A stretch of DNA of 64,000 nt, from assembly GCF_009811555.1 (NCBI RefSeq), contig NZ_BLIN01000005.1:2923501-2987500 (forward strand). The letters are read 5' to 3'. How positions within the stretch are numbered: position 1 is the stretch's first letter; each line of letters opens with the position of its first letter. This document shows positions 26,635-35,531 of this stretch, one piece after another. The DNA is from Streptomyces caniferus (GTDB lineage Bacteria > Actinomycetota > Actinomycetes > Streptomycetales > Streptomycetaceae). A model generated the notes under the pieces. It made no database searches and had not been told where the DNA came from. It worked only from the letters and a program-made list of their open reading frames with translations. Both the position numbers and the translations under genes were made by a program.

Positions 26635-27426
26635 TCACGTAGGTGTGCCCTCCGTCCGGCGGGGTGCCTTCTGCCACGGGTAGGACGGCTGGGTGTGCGG
26701 GTCACGGGCGGTGATCGCCGGCGGGTCCTCCGGAGCCGGGGCTCCGGAGCGGCCGCCCTCGGCCGTAGAACGGCCCGCCGGGGCGCCGGCGGCGTCCTGG
26801 GCGCCACCGGCGGCGCGCGCCCGTGACGGCGCGTCCGCGGGCGGCTGTACGGGCTCCCGCAGCGGGTCCGTGGCGTCGTCGACCCGGGTCCAGTGGCGCA
26901 GCGCCCCGGCCTCGACGTCGATCTGGTCGCTCAGCGACGCCAGATCGACGTCCGCGAACTTGCGGGCGCGGTCGCGGGCGGCCCAGCGCAGCGACTCCGC
27001 GGAGTGCGTGATCTGTTCCAAGCGCTCCCGGAGCTCGGGGAGGCGGGTGGCGATGGTGGCCCGGTCGGGCTCCCGTTCGAGCCGCCTGAGCTCGTCGTCG
27101 AGCTCATGGCCGTGGGCGCTCAGCCGCTCGAAGAGCCCGATCGCCTCGCTGAGGGACGCGTCGTCGGAGGAAGCGCCGTAGAGCGCTTCCTGGGTGGCGC
27201 GCATGGACGTACGCAGCGAGAGCCGCAGCTGTGCGAGTTCGCCGACCACGCCGGGCTGGGCGAACTGCCGGGCGCGGAGGCTGGTGTCCTCGACGGTTCG
27301 GCGGGCCTGGGCGACCGTACGGTCGACGCCGCGCTTGGCCGCCTTCACCGCCTTGACCGTGACGAACACCCCTGCCAGGACGAACAGCACAAACAGCAGC
27401 CCGAGGATGGCGACAGCAGCTTCCAT
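26635..27426 (-). CDS. Single-pass membrane protein with coiled-coil region, unknown function
   Basis: A 263-residue protein starting MEAAVAILGLLFVLFVLAGV, where the ATG at 27426 has GGGGAG six bases upstream. Residues 3-25 form one N-terminal transmembrane helix and the rest is cytoplasmic. Residues about 30-185 are helical and charged with heptad-like spacing (LRRLEREPDRATIATRLPEL, LRERLEQITHSAESLRWAA), suggesting a coiled coil. The tail is Pro/Ala-rich. I do not recognise the family beyond a conserved Streptomyces position between degV and leuS. A structured hairpin lies in its upstream region. Confidence 0.82.
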   Translation of the reverse strand: MEAAVAILGLLFVLFVLAGVFVTVKAVKAAKRGVDRTVAQARRTVEDTSLRARQFAQPGVVGELAQLRLSLRTSMRATQEALYGASSDDASLSEAIGLFERLSAHGHELDDELRRLEREPDRATIATRLPELRERLEQITHSAESLRWAARDRARKFADVDLASLSDQIDVEAGALRHWTRVDDATDPLREPVQPPADAPSRARAAGGAQDAAGAPAGRSTAEGGRSGAPAPEDPPAITARDPHTQPSYPWQKAPRRTEGTPT

Positions 27427-27495
27427 GGGCTCTCCCCAACGTGTCGGCGGCGCCGGTTGTCCGCCCGCGCCCTGTACCTCCACGGTAAACGGCTC

Positions 27496-27534
27496 GGGCA
27501 GGTCACGGGTTCCTGACGAACCCCCAACCTGCCC
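27496..27534 (-). other. Two-part hairpin upstream of the coiled-coil protein gene
   Basis: An outer stem GGGCAGGT/ACCTGCCC (eight pairs) encloses an inner stem GGGTTC/GAACCC with a five-base loop, separated by a three-by-three internal loop. It lies 70 bases before the ATG at 27426. It may be a leader structure or a second barrier to read-through from leuS. Confidence 0.45.
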
Positions 27535-27757
27535 TTAAGGGAAACCACCCATGGCCCTCACCCAGGCAAACGGCCCACGCCACCGACGAGGCTCCGGCCC
27601 GCCGCCCGACACCGGCATCCCGCACCGCGCGTCAGGCGTCACCCGGGCCCGAAGCCCGTGGCCAGGCGCCCAGGAACGGCCCGGCGCCCCCGCAGCGAGC
27701 CCGCCGCCGATGCCGAGGAGCCCCAGCCCGGAAACGCCCCCGCCGCCCGGGCTCCGC

Positions 27758-27787
27758 GCGGCGCCCGGGAACAGTCCCGAGCGCCGC
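27758..27787 (-). terminator. leuS terminator
   Basis: Thirteen base pairs (27758-27770 with 27775-27787, four-base loop), with a single G-U pair in the minus-strand transcript, begin ten bases after the leuS stop. Confidence 0.8.
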
Positions 27788-27797
27788 CGCGGGCTCC

Positions 27798-30719
27798 CTA
27801 CGCCGGAACGATGTTCACCAGCTTCGGCGCCCGGACGATGACCTTCCGGATGCCCGCGCCGTTCAGCGCCGCGACCACGGCCGGCTCCGCCAGGGCCGTC
27901 GCCTCCAGGTCCGCGTCGGAGATCGACGGGGCGACCTCCAGGCGGGCCTTGACCTTGCCCTTGATCTGCACGACGCAGGTCACGGTCTCGTCGACGACAT
28001 ACGCCGGGTCGGCCACCGGGAAGTCCGCGTGCACCACGGTGTCCGTGTGGCCCAGCTTGCGCCACAGCTCCTCGGCGATGTGCGGCGCCAGCGGGGCGAT
28101 CAGCAGCACCAGCCGCTCGGCGACCGTGCGCGGGACGGCGCCGCCCGCCTTGGTCAGGTGGTTGTTCAGCTCGGTCACCTTGGCGATGGCGGTGTTGAAG
28201 CGCAGGTTCGCCATGTCCTGGGTGACGCCGTCGATCGCCTTGTGCAGGGCCCGCAGGGTGGCCTCGTCGGGCTCGGTGTCGACGACGGTGACCTCGCCGG
28301 TCGCCTCGTCGACGACATTGCGCCACAGGCGCTGCAGCAGGCGGTACTGGCCGACGACGGCCCGGGTGTCCCACGGCCGCGAGACGTCCAGCGGCCCCAT
28401 CGCCATCTCGTACAGGCGCAGGGTGTCCGCGCCGTACTCCACGCAGATCTCGTCGGGGGTGACGGCGTTCTTCAGGGACTTGCCCATCTTGCCCAGGACA
28501 CGGCTGACCTTCTCGCCCTGGTAGTAGTAGCCGCCGTCGCGCTCCTCGACCTCGGCGGCCGGGACGGCGATGCCGCGGCTGTCCCGGTAGACGAAGGCCT
28601 GGATCATGCCCTGGTTGTACAGCTTGTGGAACGGCTCGGAGGACGCGACGTGTCCCAGGTCGTGCAGCACCTTGGACCAGAAGCGCGCGTACAGCAGGTG
28701 CAGCACGGCGTGCTCCGCGCCGCCCACGTACAGGTCGACGCCGCCGGCCGGCTGACCGTCGCGCGGCCCCATCCAGTACTGCTCGATGTCCGGGGCGACC
28801 AGCGCGTCGGCGTTGCCGGGGTCCAGGTAGCGCATCTCGTACCAGCACGAACCCGCCCAGTTGGGCATGGTGTTGGTCTCGCGGCGGTAGCGCTTGATGC
28901 CGTTGCCGTCGCCCAGGTCCAGGTCGACATGGACCCAGTCCTCGTTGCGGGACAGCGGGGTCTCCGGCTGGGTGTCGGCGTCGTCCGGGTCGAAGGTGCG
29001 CGGGGAGTAGTCCTCGACCTCGGGCAGCTCCAGCGGCAGCATCGACTCGGGCAGCGCGTGCGCCACGCCGTCCTCGTCGTAGACGATCGGGAACGGCTCG
29101 CCCCAGTAGCGCTGCCGGCTGAACAGCCAGTCGCGCAGCCGGAAGTTGACGGTGCCCTCGCCGATGCCCTCGGCGGCCAGCCAGTCGGTGATCTTCGCCT
29201 TGCCCTCGGTCACCCCCAGGCCGTCCAGCGAGATGGCGGCGCTCGACGAGTTCACGATCTTCGCGTCGTACGAGGCGAAGGCGTCGTCCCAGGTCGACGG
29301 GTCGGTGCCGCGGTCGTCCGACGGCTCGACGACGCAGCGCATCGGCAGCTCGAAGGCGCGGGCGAAGGCGAAGTCACGGCTGTCGTGCGCGGGCACGGCC
29401 ATGATCGCGCCGGTGCCGTAGCCCATCAGGACGTAGTCGGCGATGAAGACCGGGACCGGCTCGCCGCTGACCGGGTTGGTCGCGAAGGCGCCGGTGAACA
29501 CGCCCGTCTTGTCCTTGGCCTCGGCCTGCCGCTCGACGTCCGACTTGGAGGCGGCCTGCTTGCGGTAGGCGGCGACGGCGTCGGCCGGGGTGGCGTGCCC
29601 GCCGGTCCAGACGTCGTGGGTGCCCTCGGGCCAGGCGTCGGGGACGATCGGTCCGGTGCCGTTCTCGGCGCCGGCGACCAGCGGGTGCTCGGGCGCCAGC
29701 ACCATGTACGTGGCGCCGAACAGGGTGTCCTGACGGGTGGTGAAGACGGTGATCTTCTCGTCGCCCACCGGGAAGTCGACCCGGGCGCCCTCGGAGCGGC
29801 CGATCCAGTTGCGCTGCTGCAGCTTGATGGCCTCCGGCCAGTCCAGCGCGTCCAGGTCGTTCAGCAGCCGGTCGGCGTAGGCGGTGATGCGCATGTTCCA
29901 CTGGCGCAGCTTGGCCTTGAAGACCGGGTAGTTGCCGCGCTCGGAGCGGCCGTCGGCGGTGACCTCCTCGTTGGCCAGCACCGTGCCCAGCCCGGGGCAC
30001 CAGTTGACCGGCGAGTCGGAGGCGTACGCCAGGCGGTACTCGCCCAGGATGTTGGCCCGCTCGATGGGGCTCAGCGCGGCCCAGGGGCGGCCGTCGGGGG
30101 TCTGCCGGGTGCCGGCCTCGAACTGGGCGACCAGGGTGTCGACCGGGCGGGCCGCGTCCGCCTCCGGGTCGTACCAGGAGTTGAAGATCTGCAGGAAGAT
30201 CCACTGGGTCCACTTGTAGTACGCCGGGTCGATCGTCTCGACCGAGCGGCGCTGGTCGTGGCCCAGGCCCAGGCGGCGCAGCTGACGCCGCATGTTCACG
30301 ATGTTGGCCTCGGTGGAGACCCGCGGGTGCGTGCCGGTCTGCACCGCGTACTGCTCGGCGGGCAGGCCGAAGGCGTCGAAGCCCAGGGTGTGCAGGACGT
30401 TGTGGCCCGTCATGCGCTGGTGGCGGGCGTAGACGTCGGTGGCGATGAAGCCCAGCGGATGGCCGACGTGCAGGCCGGCACCCGACGGGTAGGGGAACAT
30501 GTCCATGATGAACTTCTTGGGGCGGGCCACCAGCGCGGCGTCGCCGGCCAGCTCCCCGCTGGGGTTCGGGGCCTCATAGGTCCCGTCGGTCTCCCAGAAG
30601 TCCTGCCAGCGGGCCTCGATGTCGGCGGCCAGCGCTGCCGTGTAGCGGTGCGGCGCTGCCGTCTCGGCGGGGGCACCTCCCGCGCTTTCGGCAGCGGGGG
30701 AGGGGGTCGTCTCGCTCAT
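27798..30719 (-). CDS. leuS: Leucyl-tRNA synthetase
   Basis: A 973-residue class I aminoacyl-tRNA synthetase charging tRNA-Leu. The HIGH-type motif appears in [17 protein letters not shown]. The editing domain includes [19 protein letters not shown], and the KMSKS loop reads [15 protein letters not shown], with Gly for the first Ser. The C-terminal anticodon-binding domain completes the protein. The ATG at 30719 has GGAG eight bases upstream; a longer frame to 30776 lacks this and crosses leader sequences. A leader peptide with three consecutive leucine codons and a U-tailed terminator hairpin lies upstream, implying attenuation by leucyl-tRNA supply. The gene is monocistronic. Confidence 0.97.
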   Translation of the reverse strand: MSETTPSPAAESAGGAPAETAAPHRYTAALAADIEARWQDFWETDGTYEAPNPSGELAGDAALVARPKKFIMDMFPYPSGAGLHVGHPLGFIATDVYARHQRMTGHNVLHTLGFDAFGLPAEQYAVQTGTHPRVSTEANIVNMRRQLRRLGLGHDQRRSVETIDPAYYKWTQWIFLQIFNSWYDPEADAARPVDTLVAQFEAGTRQTPDGRPWAALSPIERANILGEYRLAYASDSPVNWCPGLGTVLANEEVTADGRSERGNYPVFKAKLRQWNMRITAYADRLLNDLDALDWPEAIKLQQRNWIGRSEGARVDFPVGDEKITVFTTRQDTLFGATYMVLAPEHPLVAGAENGTGPIVPDAWPEGTHDVWTGGHATPADAVAAYRKQAASKSDVERQAEAKDKTGVFTGAFATNPVSGEPVPVFIADYVLMGYGTGAIMAVPAHDSRDFAFARAFELPMRCVVEPSDDRGTDPSTWDDAFASYDAKIVNSSSAAISLDGLGVTEGKAKITDWLAAEGIGEGTVNFRLRDWLFSRQRYWGEPFPIVYDEDGVAHALPESMLPLELPEVEDYSPRTFDPDDADTQPETPLSRNEDWVHVDLDLGDGNGIKRYRRETNTMPNWAGSCWYEMRYLDPGNADALVAPDIEQYWMGPRDGQPAGGVDLYVGGAEHAVLHLLYARFWSKVLHDLGHVASSEPFHKLYNQGMIQAFVYRDSRGIAVPAAEVEERDGGYYYQGEKVSRVLGKMGKSLKNAVTPDEICVEYGADTLRLYEMAMGPLDVSRPWDTRAVVGQYRLLQRLWRNVVDEATGEVTVVDTEPDEATLRALHKAIDGVTQDMANLRFNTAIAKVTELNNHLTKAGGAVPRTVAERLVLLIAPLAPHIAEELWRKLGHTDTVVHADFPVADPAYVVDETVTCVVQIKGKVKARLEVAPSISDADLEATALAEPAVVAALNGAGIRKVIVRAPKLVNIVPA

Positions 30720-30785
30720 CCTCAAAGCTCCATCGATCGTCTCTGCCTGCGGAAACGCGCCAAGAATCCCCGGCACGCCGGAAAC

Positions 30786-30810
30786 AAAAAGACCCCTCGC
30801 ACAGGAGGGG
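30786..30810 (-). terminator. Attenuator terminator in the leuS leader
   Basis: On the minus strand CCCCTC-CTGTGC-GAGGGG is followed by TCTTTTTG, a true intrinsic terminator with U-tract. It lies between the leader peptide stop (30855) and the leuS start (30719). U-tailed hairpins are otherwise rare in this window. Confidence 0.8.
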
Positions 30811-30824
30811 ACGCCGCGCCGATT

Positions 30825-30848
30825 CCGACCGGATCTGTGATCCGTCGG
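30825..30848 (-). promoter_or_regulatory. Leader hairpin preceding the leuS attenuator
   Basis: CCGACGGATC, loop ACA, then GATCCGGTCGG on the minus strand form ten base pairs with one bulged G. It lies seven bases after the leader-peptide stop codon and 14 bases before the terminator stem, the position of a pause or competing hairpin in attenuators. Confidence 0.6.
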
Positions 30849-30854
30849 TACTGA

Positions 30855-30893
30855 TCAGCGCGGCCCGCTAAGCAGAAGGCGTACGGCACGCAT
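30855..30893 (-). CDS. leuS leader peptide
   Basis: A 12-codon frame encoding MRAVRLLLSGPR then TGA. The three consecutive leucine codons are CTT CTG CTT; CTT is rare in Streptomyces, so the ribosome should stall when charged tRNA-Leu is short. There is no Shine-Dalgarno sequence. TACCCT lies six bases before the ATG, so the message may start at the ATG. The frame is followed by a hairpin and a U-tailed terminator before leuS, the classical arrangement of amino-acid attenuators. It is too short for automatic gene finders. No T-box consensus is seen. Confidence 0.7.
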   Translation of the reverse strand: MRAVRLLLSGPR

Positions 30894-30981
30894 GGCGTCA
30901 GGGTACCGCAGGGCGTACGAGGCCCGCGCCGAGGATTCCCCCGACGCGGGCCCCGCCCCCCGTTGCCCCTTGGCTCCTGCC

Positions 30982-31011
30982 GCCGCCCCACCGGGTCACG
31001 GGCGGGGCGGC
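30982..31011 (-). terminator. Candidate terminator of the S53 peptidase gene
   Basis: GCCGCCCC (30982-30989) and GGGGCGGC (31004-31011) pair across a 14-base loop, starting 21 bases after the peptidase stop. A second eight-base-pair repeat (30921-30928 with 30945-30952) follows further on. Confidence 0.5.
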
Positions 31012-31032
31012 AAGGCGGTGCCGCGCCCCGCG

Positions 31033-32991
31033 TCAGGGACGGTAGGAGCTCACATATCCGGCGCCCGGCGAGCCCACGCCCGTGACGTCGTCGTAGCCGA
31101 CGCCCGCGTGCAGCGAGCTGTCCTTGCCCAGGCTGCGCAGCGAGGTCGTGGTGCCCTTGCCGGCGTCGGCGCCGTTGACGTAGTCGACGCGGACGACGGC
31201 CAGGTCACGGCCGGCACCCAGCGGGTGGTCGGTGACGTCGTGGTACGCGGCGGTGCCGTAGCGCTGGTAGATGCCGGGGTTGGCGAAGCCGATGGCGACG
31301 CCGTGCCGGGCCTGCTGGGCGAGCGCCTGGACGCCCGCGATCACCGGCGCGGCCAGCGAGGTGCCGCCGATGCGGTACTCGTCATAGCCCAGCTTGCCGT
31401 CCGGCAGGGTCTGGGTCTGGCCGACGAGGAAGCCGGTGTTGGGGTCGGCGACCGCGGCGATGTCCGGGACGGTGCGCATCACGCCGCCGCCGTTCGCCTT
31501 CGCGAGCCCGTCCGGCACGATGCCGCGCTGGTAGAAGGGCTGCGCGACGGTCTTGCTGGTGCCGCCGCCGGCGCCGCCGTTGAAGGCACCGGGGAATCCG
31601 GTCCAGTCGTTGCCGTCCTTGGAGAGCCCCGCCTTCAGGGTGCCCCAGCCGGTCTCCCACTGGTAGGAGTCGTGCTTGCCGACGGCCAGGGAGGTCCCGC
31701 CGACCGCGGTCACCCAGGCGGAGTTCGCCGGGGTGTCGACCTGCTTGGTGCCGGTGTTGGCGACCTCGTCGCCGTTGTCGCCCGAGGAGAAGTAGAAGCC
31801 GATGCCCTGCACCGCGCCCTGCTGGAAGAGCTGGTCGTAGGCGGCGGCCACGTCCGGGGTCTCGTTGGCCTCGATGTCGCCCCAGGAGTTGGAGACGATG
31901 TCGGCGAGGTGCCCGTCGACGACCTTGCCCAGCGAGTCGAGCAGGTCGTCGTCCATGCAGGAGGCGCCGCCGACGTAGACGATGTCGGAGTCGGGGGCGA
32001 CCGCGTGGACGGCCTCGACGTCGAGGGTCTCCTCGCCGTACCAGCCGGCCGCGCCGCAGTCCTCGATGTGCGTGTAGTCCTTGGGCAGCACCTGGGAGAG
32101 CTGACCGCGGCGGTAGCGGGGGTCCCCGTTACGGGCCGCGTAGGTGTCCGCGTCCTTGGCGATGGTCGGCGAGGCGTACGCGTCGGTGATCGCGACGGTG
32201 ACGTGCTTGCCGGTCCACTTCTTCGCCCCGTAGGCGGCACGCAGCTGCTTGCCGGTGTAGCCCTTGATCGCGTACGGCGCCTTGGCTCCGTAGGCGGACG
32301 GCAGCTTCTTGTCGGTCCTGGAGCCGTAGTACGACGAGAACGGTCCGGAGTTGCGGAAGACGCCCTCCGGCGGCGGCAGTTCGCTGGAGTGGTGCTTGGC
32401 GAACCGCGGCGCGTTGTTCAGGCCGGTGACCGTCAGCACCGCGTCGGCCAGCGTGGCGGGCGCGGAGGCGGTGGTCGACGGGGCGTGGTAAACGTGACCG
32501 CTCTTGCGGTAGTTGTGCAGGTCGGTGGCGAAGGCGCGCTCGGCGGCGGCCACGTCGCCCTTGACCGTCACATACCGGTTGGTGGTGCCGGTGACCGTCA
32601 GGCCGGACTTCTTCAGCCAGTCGGTCACCTTGGCTATCTGGTCGTGCGTGGCGCCGTAACGGGCCCGCACCTGGGCGGGGCTCAGGTACTTCCCGTACGC
32701 CGCGGAGTGCGGGTCGGACACGGCCCTGGCGTAGTCCGCGAGCCCCTTGGCGTCACGGCCGGCCAGGTAGACGCGGGCATTGACGGCCGCAGAAGCGGAG
32801 GTGTCGCCCTGGTCGGCCTGCCGGGTGGCCCACAGGGGCTTGGTGCCCTGCAGCGCGTGCCGTCCGCCGTCGTGGCCCGCGGCGTCGGCGGCGGGTGCGC
32901 CGAGCGCGAGCGCACCGGCGACCAGCGGCAGCGTCGCTGCCCAGGCCAGACCGGCGCGGGCGCGCAGTGATCTGGTGCGGCTTGATCTCAT
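31033..32991 (-). CDS. Secreted S53 (sedolisin/kumamolisin-type) serine-carboxyl peptidase
   Basis: A 652-residue secreted protease. The ATG at 32991 has GGGGG four bases upstream. It is followed by a signal peptide (MRSSRTRSLRARAGLAWAAT, hydrophobic core, then ADA as cleavage site near residue 37). A Pro-kumamolisin activation domain covers about residues 45-195. The catalytic domain shows GEETLDVEAV near 320, supplying the Glu and Asp of the triad. The oxyanion Asp is in FYFSSGDNGDEV near 405. The nucleophile Ser lies in RIGGTSLAAPV near 543; the family consensus SGTS is GGTS here. The terminal residues contain the calcium-site Asp (HDVTDH, YDDVTGVGSP). Such enzymes work at acid pH outside the cell. 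Confidence 0.95.
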   Translation of the reverse strand: MRSSRTRSLRARAGLAWAATLPLVAGALALGAPAADAAGHDGGRHALQGTKPLWATRQADQGDTSASAAVNARVYLAGRDAKGLADYARAVSDPHSAAYGKYLSPAQVRARYGATHDQIAKVTDWLKKSGLTVTGTTNRYVTVKGDVAAAERAFATDLHNYRKSGHVYHAPSTTASAPATLADAVLTVTGLNNAPRFAKHHSSELPPPEGVFRNSGPFSSYYGSRTDKKLPSAYGAKAPYAIKGYTGKQLRAAYGAKKWTGKHVTVAITDAYASPTIAKDADTYAARNGDPRYRRGQLSQVLPKDYTHIEDCGAAGWYGEETLDVEAVHAVAPDSDIVYVGGASCMDDDLLDSLGKVVDGHLADIVSNSWGDIEANETPDVAAAYDQLFQQGAVQGIGFYFSSGDNGDEVANTGTKQVDTPANSAWVTAVGGTSLAVGKHDSYQWETGWGTLKAGLSKDGNDWTGFPGAFNGGAGGGTSKTVAQPFYQRGIVPDGLAKANGGGVMRTVPDIAAVADPNTGFLVGQTQTLPDGKLGYDEYRIGGTSLAAPVIAGVQALAQQARHGVAIGFANPGIYQRYGTAAYHDVTDHPLGAGRDLAVVRVDYVNGADAGKGTTTSLRSLGKDSSLHAGVGYDDVTGVGSPGAGYVSSYRP

Positions 32992-33322
32992 GTAACCCCC
33001 TGCTGTGGCGATGCGGGGTGCCGCGCTGCGCCGGTGCGCACGTGCACGGCACCGCACAAGCGGTGAATGCGCGGGATGTGACGTTCACGCGATGCGCCAC
33101 TCTTTCGGTGAACCGTTCATGTCAGGGGCATGCGATCACCAAGAAGAGCCCAAGGAATGGCAAGGACTGACCAGGAATGGACAGGGAGCGAACACTCAAC
33201 TCGCCATAACGGACGGCCCACTGACCGGATATCAGAGCAATCCGGGAGGAAGCGCCCGCCGGGTCCGGAGCGCCGGGACACCCGGTCCCGGACCCGCACG
33301 CGCGCCGTGCCGGACCCACACG

Positions 33323-33359
33323 ACAGAGCGGGCCGTCCGTATCGGACGACCCGCTCTGT
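33323..33359 (-). terminator. Terminator of the first tRNA-Ala gene
   Basis: A 17-bp stem (33323-33339 with 33343-33359, three-base loop) with one G-U pair in the transcript begins seven bases past the tRNA 3' end. Confidence 0.8.
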
Positions 33360-33365
33360 TCTCTG

Positions 33366-33438
33366 TGGAGCTAAGGAGAATTGAACTCCTGACCTCCTGC
33401 ATGCCATGCAGGCGCTCTACCAACTGAGCTATAGCCCC
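33366..33438 (-). tRNA. tRNA-Ala (anticodon GGC), copy 1
   Basis: A 73-base cloverleaf without encoded CCA. The acceptor stem GGGGCTA/TAGCTCC contains the G3-U70 pair that defines tRNA-Ala. The D-arm reads GCTCAGTTGGTAGAGC. The anticodon stem CCTGC/GCAGG encloses ATGGCAT with anticodon GGC, and the T-loop is TTCAATT. It reads GCC and GCT codons, the first being the main alanine codon in high-GC genomes. An identical copy lies at 36003. Confidence 0.97.
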
Positions 33439-33479
33439 GTATTCTGTTGCCCGCCCGGTTCCCCGCTGCGGCATCGCCT

Positions 33480-33510
33480 ACATTACACGGACCTCCCCGG
33501 CTTCTGCCAA
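33480..33510 (-). promoter_or_regulatory. Candidate promoter of tRNA-Ala copy 1
   Basis: On the minus strand TTGGCA and TAATGT are separated by 19 bases, with TAATGT 41 bases before the tRNA. Spacing is slightly long. Confidence 0.35.
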
Positions 33511-33591
33511 ATCGTTCTGCCCGGGCCCCTCGGCGTGACGCACGGTACTGTCGGCAAGCCGTGCCCGATTCGTCCTGGGGAGCCCTACGCC

Positions 33592-34959
33592 GTGACCGCG
33601 CTGGAGCTGGACGCGCCCACCGACCCCCGCGGCCCCCACCCCGGCAGGGGCATCATCCGGCGGCACCCGACCCGCGCGGCGGCGCTCGCCTGTCTGGTCT
33701 CGTTCACGGCCTTCTGGATCGTGCAGCGCCTCGCGCACGTGACCATGCTCGACCTCATGGTCTACCGCGCCGAGGGCCTCACCGTCCGCAACGGCGGCGC
33801 CCTCTACGACATGGTGGCGACCTCGGCGCACCTGCCCAACACCTACCCGCCCTTCGCCGCGCTGCTGTTCACCCCGCTCACCCTCCTCGACGTGCCGGCG
33901 ATGCGCGCCCTCGCCACCGCCGGCAACCTCCTGCTGCTGCTCGCCGTCGTCCACCTCTCGCTGCGCCTGGTCGGCCGGCCCCGGCACCTCCCCGGACCGG
34001 CCGCGACGCTGGCGGTCTCGGCACTGCTGGTGTGGTGCGAGCCGGTGTGGACCACGCTGCGGTACGGCCAGATCAACCTGTTGCTCGCCGCGCTGGTGCT
34101 GTGGGACCTGACCCGCAAGGACACCCAGCGGCTCGCGGGCATCGGCATCGGTGTCGCGGCCGGCCTCAAGCTCACCCCGGCGCTGTTCGCCGTGTTTCTC
34201 GCGCTGGCCGGCGCCGTCCGTGCCGGGCAGCTGCTCCGCTCCGGCGCGGGCGGGCGCGGCGCCTGGAACGTCTGGCTGCGGCAGGCCTCCGTCGCCACCG
34301 CCGCCTTCCTGGGCAGCGCCCTGCTCTCCGCGCTCGTGCTGCCGCGCGACTCGCACCGCTTCTGGACCGAGATCGTGTTCGCCGCCGACCGGGTCGGCGA
34401 GGTGGAGATCACCGCGAACCAGTCGCTGCGCGGCGCCCTCGCCCGGCTGCTGCACACCCACGATCCGGACATCACCTGGATCGTGGTCGCCGGCCTGACC
34501 GCGGCCCTCGGTCTGACGCTGGCGGTGCGGTCGCTGCTGCGCGGGCGGCGCGCCTGGGCGGCCATGGCCTGCGCGGCCACCGCTCTCCTGGTCAGCCCGG
34601 TCTCCTGGTCCCACCACTGGGTCTGGTGCGTACCGATGGTGATCCTGCTGGGCTCCGAGGCGCTGCGCCGGACCGGCACCGCCGCCCGCCGCTGGTGGGC
34701 CGCGACCCTCGCCCTGGGCCTGCTGTTCGGCTCCTTCGCGCTGTGGTGGGTGCCGCACCGCTGGCACCAGCACGAGGAACTGCAGCAGAACGGCGTCCAG
34801 ATGCTGCTCTCCGACGTCTATCCGATCGCCGGTCTGGCGCTGCTGGCACTGACCGGCGCCCGGCTGCGGCGGTCCGGCGGACGGCCGGGCCGGGACAGCG
34901 CGCCCGGACGGCCGATGCCGGCAGTGGTGGGTGAACCGCCCGCCCGCGCCGCGGACTGA
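33592..34959 (+). CDS. GT87-type polyprenol-dependent glycosyltransferase (DUF2029)
   Basis: A 455-residue integral membrane protein with about ten hydrophobic helices. The catalytic loop segment LMVYRAEGLTVRNGGALYDM and the following LPNTYPPFAALLFTPL match GT87/PimE-like mannosyltransferases, which use polyprenol-phosphate sugars outside the membrane. A second landmark is LRYGQINLLLAALVLWDL, and GLKLTPALF follows. GTG at 33592 is preferred because GGGGAG lies nine bases upstream; the frame is open back into the tRNA gene, which cannot be coding. It is divergent from tRNA copy 1. The target glycan (for example lipomannan-like or wall-linked) is unknown. Confidence 0.88.
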   Translation: MTALELDAPTDPRGPHPGRGIIRRHPTRAAALACLVSFTAFWIVQRLAHVTMLDLMVYRAEGLTVRNGGALYDMVATSAHLPNTYPPFAALLFTPLTLLDVPAMRALATAGNLLLLLAVVHLSLRLVGRPRHLPGPAATLAVSALLVWCEPVWTTLRYGQINLLLAALVLWDLTRKDTQRLAGIGIGVAAGLKLTPALFAVFLALAGAVRAGQLLRSGAGGRGAWNVWLRQASVATAAFLGSALLSALVLPRDSHRFWTEIVFAADRVGEVEITANQSLRGALARLLHTHDPDITWIVVAGLTAALGLTLAVRSLLRGRRAWAAMACAATALLVSPVSWSHHWVWCVPMVILLGSEALRRTGTAARRWWAATLALGLLFGSFALWWVPHRWHQHEELQQNGVQMLLSDVYPIAGLALLALTGARLRRSGGRPGRDSAPGRPMPAVVGEPPARAAD

Positions 34960-35045
34960 CGTGGGGACCGTCGCGCCGCCGGCCCAACGGCACCCGCGGG
35001 ATCGACAGTTCCGCCTGCCGCCGCCGTCGCCGGGGTGGCGCCCGC

Positions 35046-35279
35046 TCAGGCCGTCGCGAACGAGTAGAACCGCTTCAGTGTGCAGTGCTCTTCCAGCAGC
35101 CGCCCGTAGATCGGCTCCCCGTCGAGTTCCCGGTAGGTCTCGATGGGGTCGCCCTTGATGACGAGGGCGCGGGCGCATTCCTCGCACCAGTACTGGTAGT
35201 CGGTGTTGACCGGTTCCATGTCGCGGACAATCGGCGTACCGCTGCCGCACCAGTCACATTTCCTGCTGTGGGCGCCCAT
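35046..35279 (-). CDS. Small zinc-ribbon protein
   Basis: A 77-residue protein starting MGAHSRKCDWCGSGTPIVRD. Two CxxC pairs (CDWC and CEEC, 22 residues apart) should bind one zinc ion. The C-terminal half (IETYRELDGEPIYGRLLEEH) is charged and probably helical. No enzyme motif is seen. It starts three bases after the stop of the next zinc-ribbon gene, so the two are cotranscribed. It is conserved in Streptomyces as far as I recall, without a known role. Confidence 0.82.
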   Translation of the reverse strand: MGAHSRKCDWCGSGTPIVRDMEPVNTDYQYWCEECARALVIKGDPIETYRELDGEPIYGRLLEEHCTLKRFYSFATA

Positions 35280-35282
35280 CCA

Positions 35283-35531
35283 TCAGCTCCAACTGTGGCC
35301 GCAGGCCGTACAAACGAAGGAAATGCCCCCGTTGTCACCCAGCACCTGGGCCACATGGGAGGAGCCGCAGGACGGGCACTGCAGCGCGGGACCATCGTCG
35401 GCATCGGCTGCGGGAAGGGGAGCATCAACGGGGCAGGTGAAGCGGAGCACATATTCCGGCAGCCAGTCATAACCTTGCGCCTCGGCCACTTCGAGCAGGT
35501 CGTTGACCTCCTCGAGGATGCTCGTGGGCAT
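35283..35531 (-). CDS. Small zinc-ribbon protein
   Basis: An 82-residue protein beginning MPTSILEEVNDLLEVAEAQG, chosen because AGGAG lies eight bases before the ATG at 35531. The N-terminus is helical. The C-terminal half carries CPSCGSSHVAQVLGDNGGIS and CTACGHSW, a classic zinc ribbon of two CxxC knuckles, plus an extra cysteine (FTCPVD). Zinc ribbons of this size often contact nucleic acid or act as adaptors. It lies upstream of the second zinc-ribbon gene in one operon. Confidence 0.82.
   Translation of the reverse strand: MPTSILEEVNDLLEVAEAQGYDWLPEYVLRFTCPVDAPLPAADADDGPALQCPSCGSSHVAQVLGDNGGISFVCTACGHSWS

Larger units (their letters stand above)
27427..27797. other. 371-base intergenic region between leuS and the coiled-coil protein gene
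   Basis: It contains the leuS terminator (27758-27787) and a branched hairpin (27496-27534) upstream of the coiled-coil protein gene. The rest is GC-rich without supported coding sequence. Confidence 0.6.

Noticed and set aside
30786..30960. T-box riboswitch upstream of leuS
   Set aside because: No T-box consensus or specifier loop is seen; a leader peptide with Leu codons explains the arrangement better.
33406..33591. N-terminal extension of the GT87 protein
   Set aside because: It would begin inside the tRNA-Ala gene and lacks a ribosome-binding site; GTG at 33592 has one.
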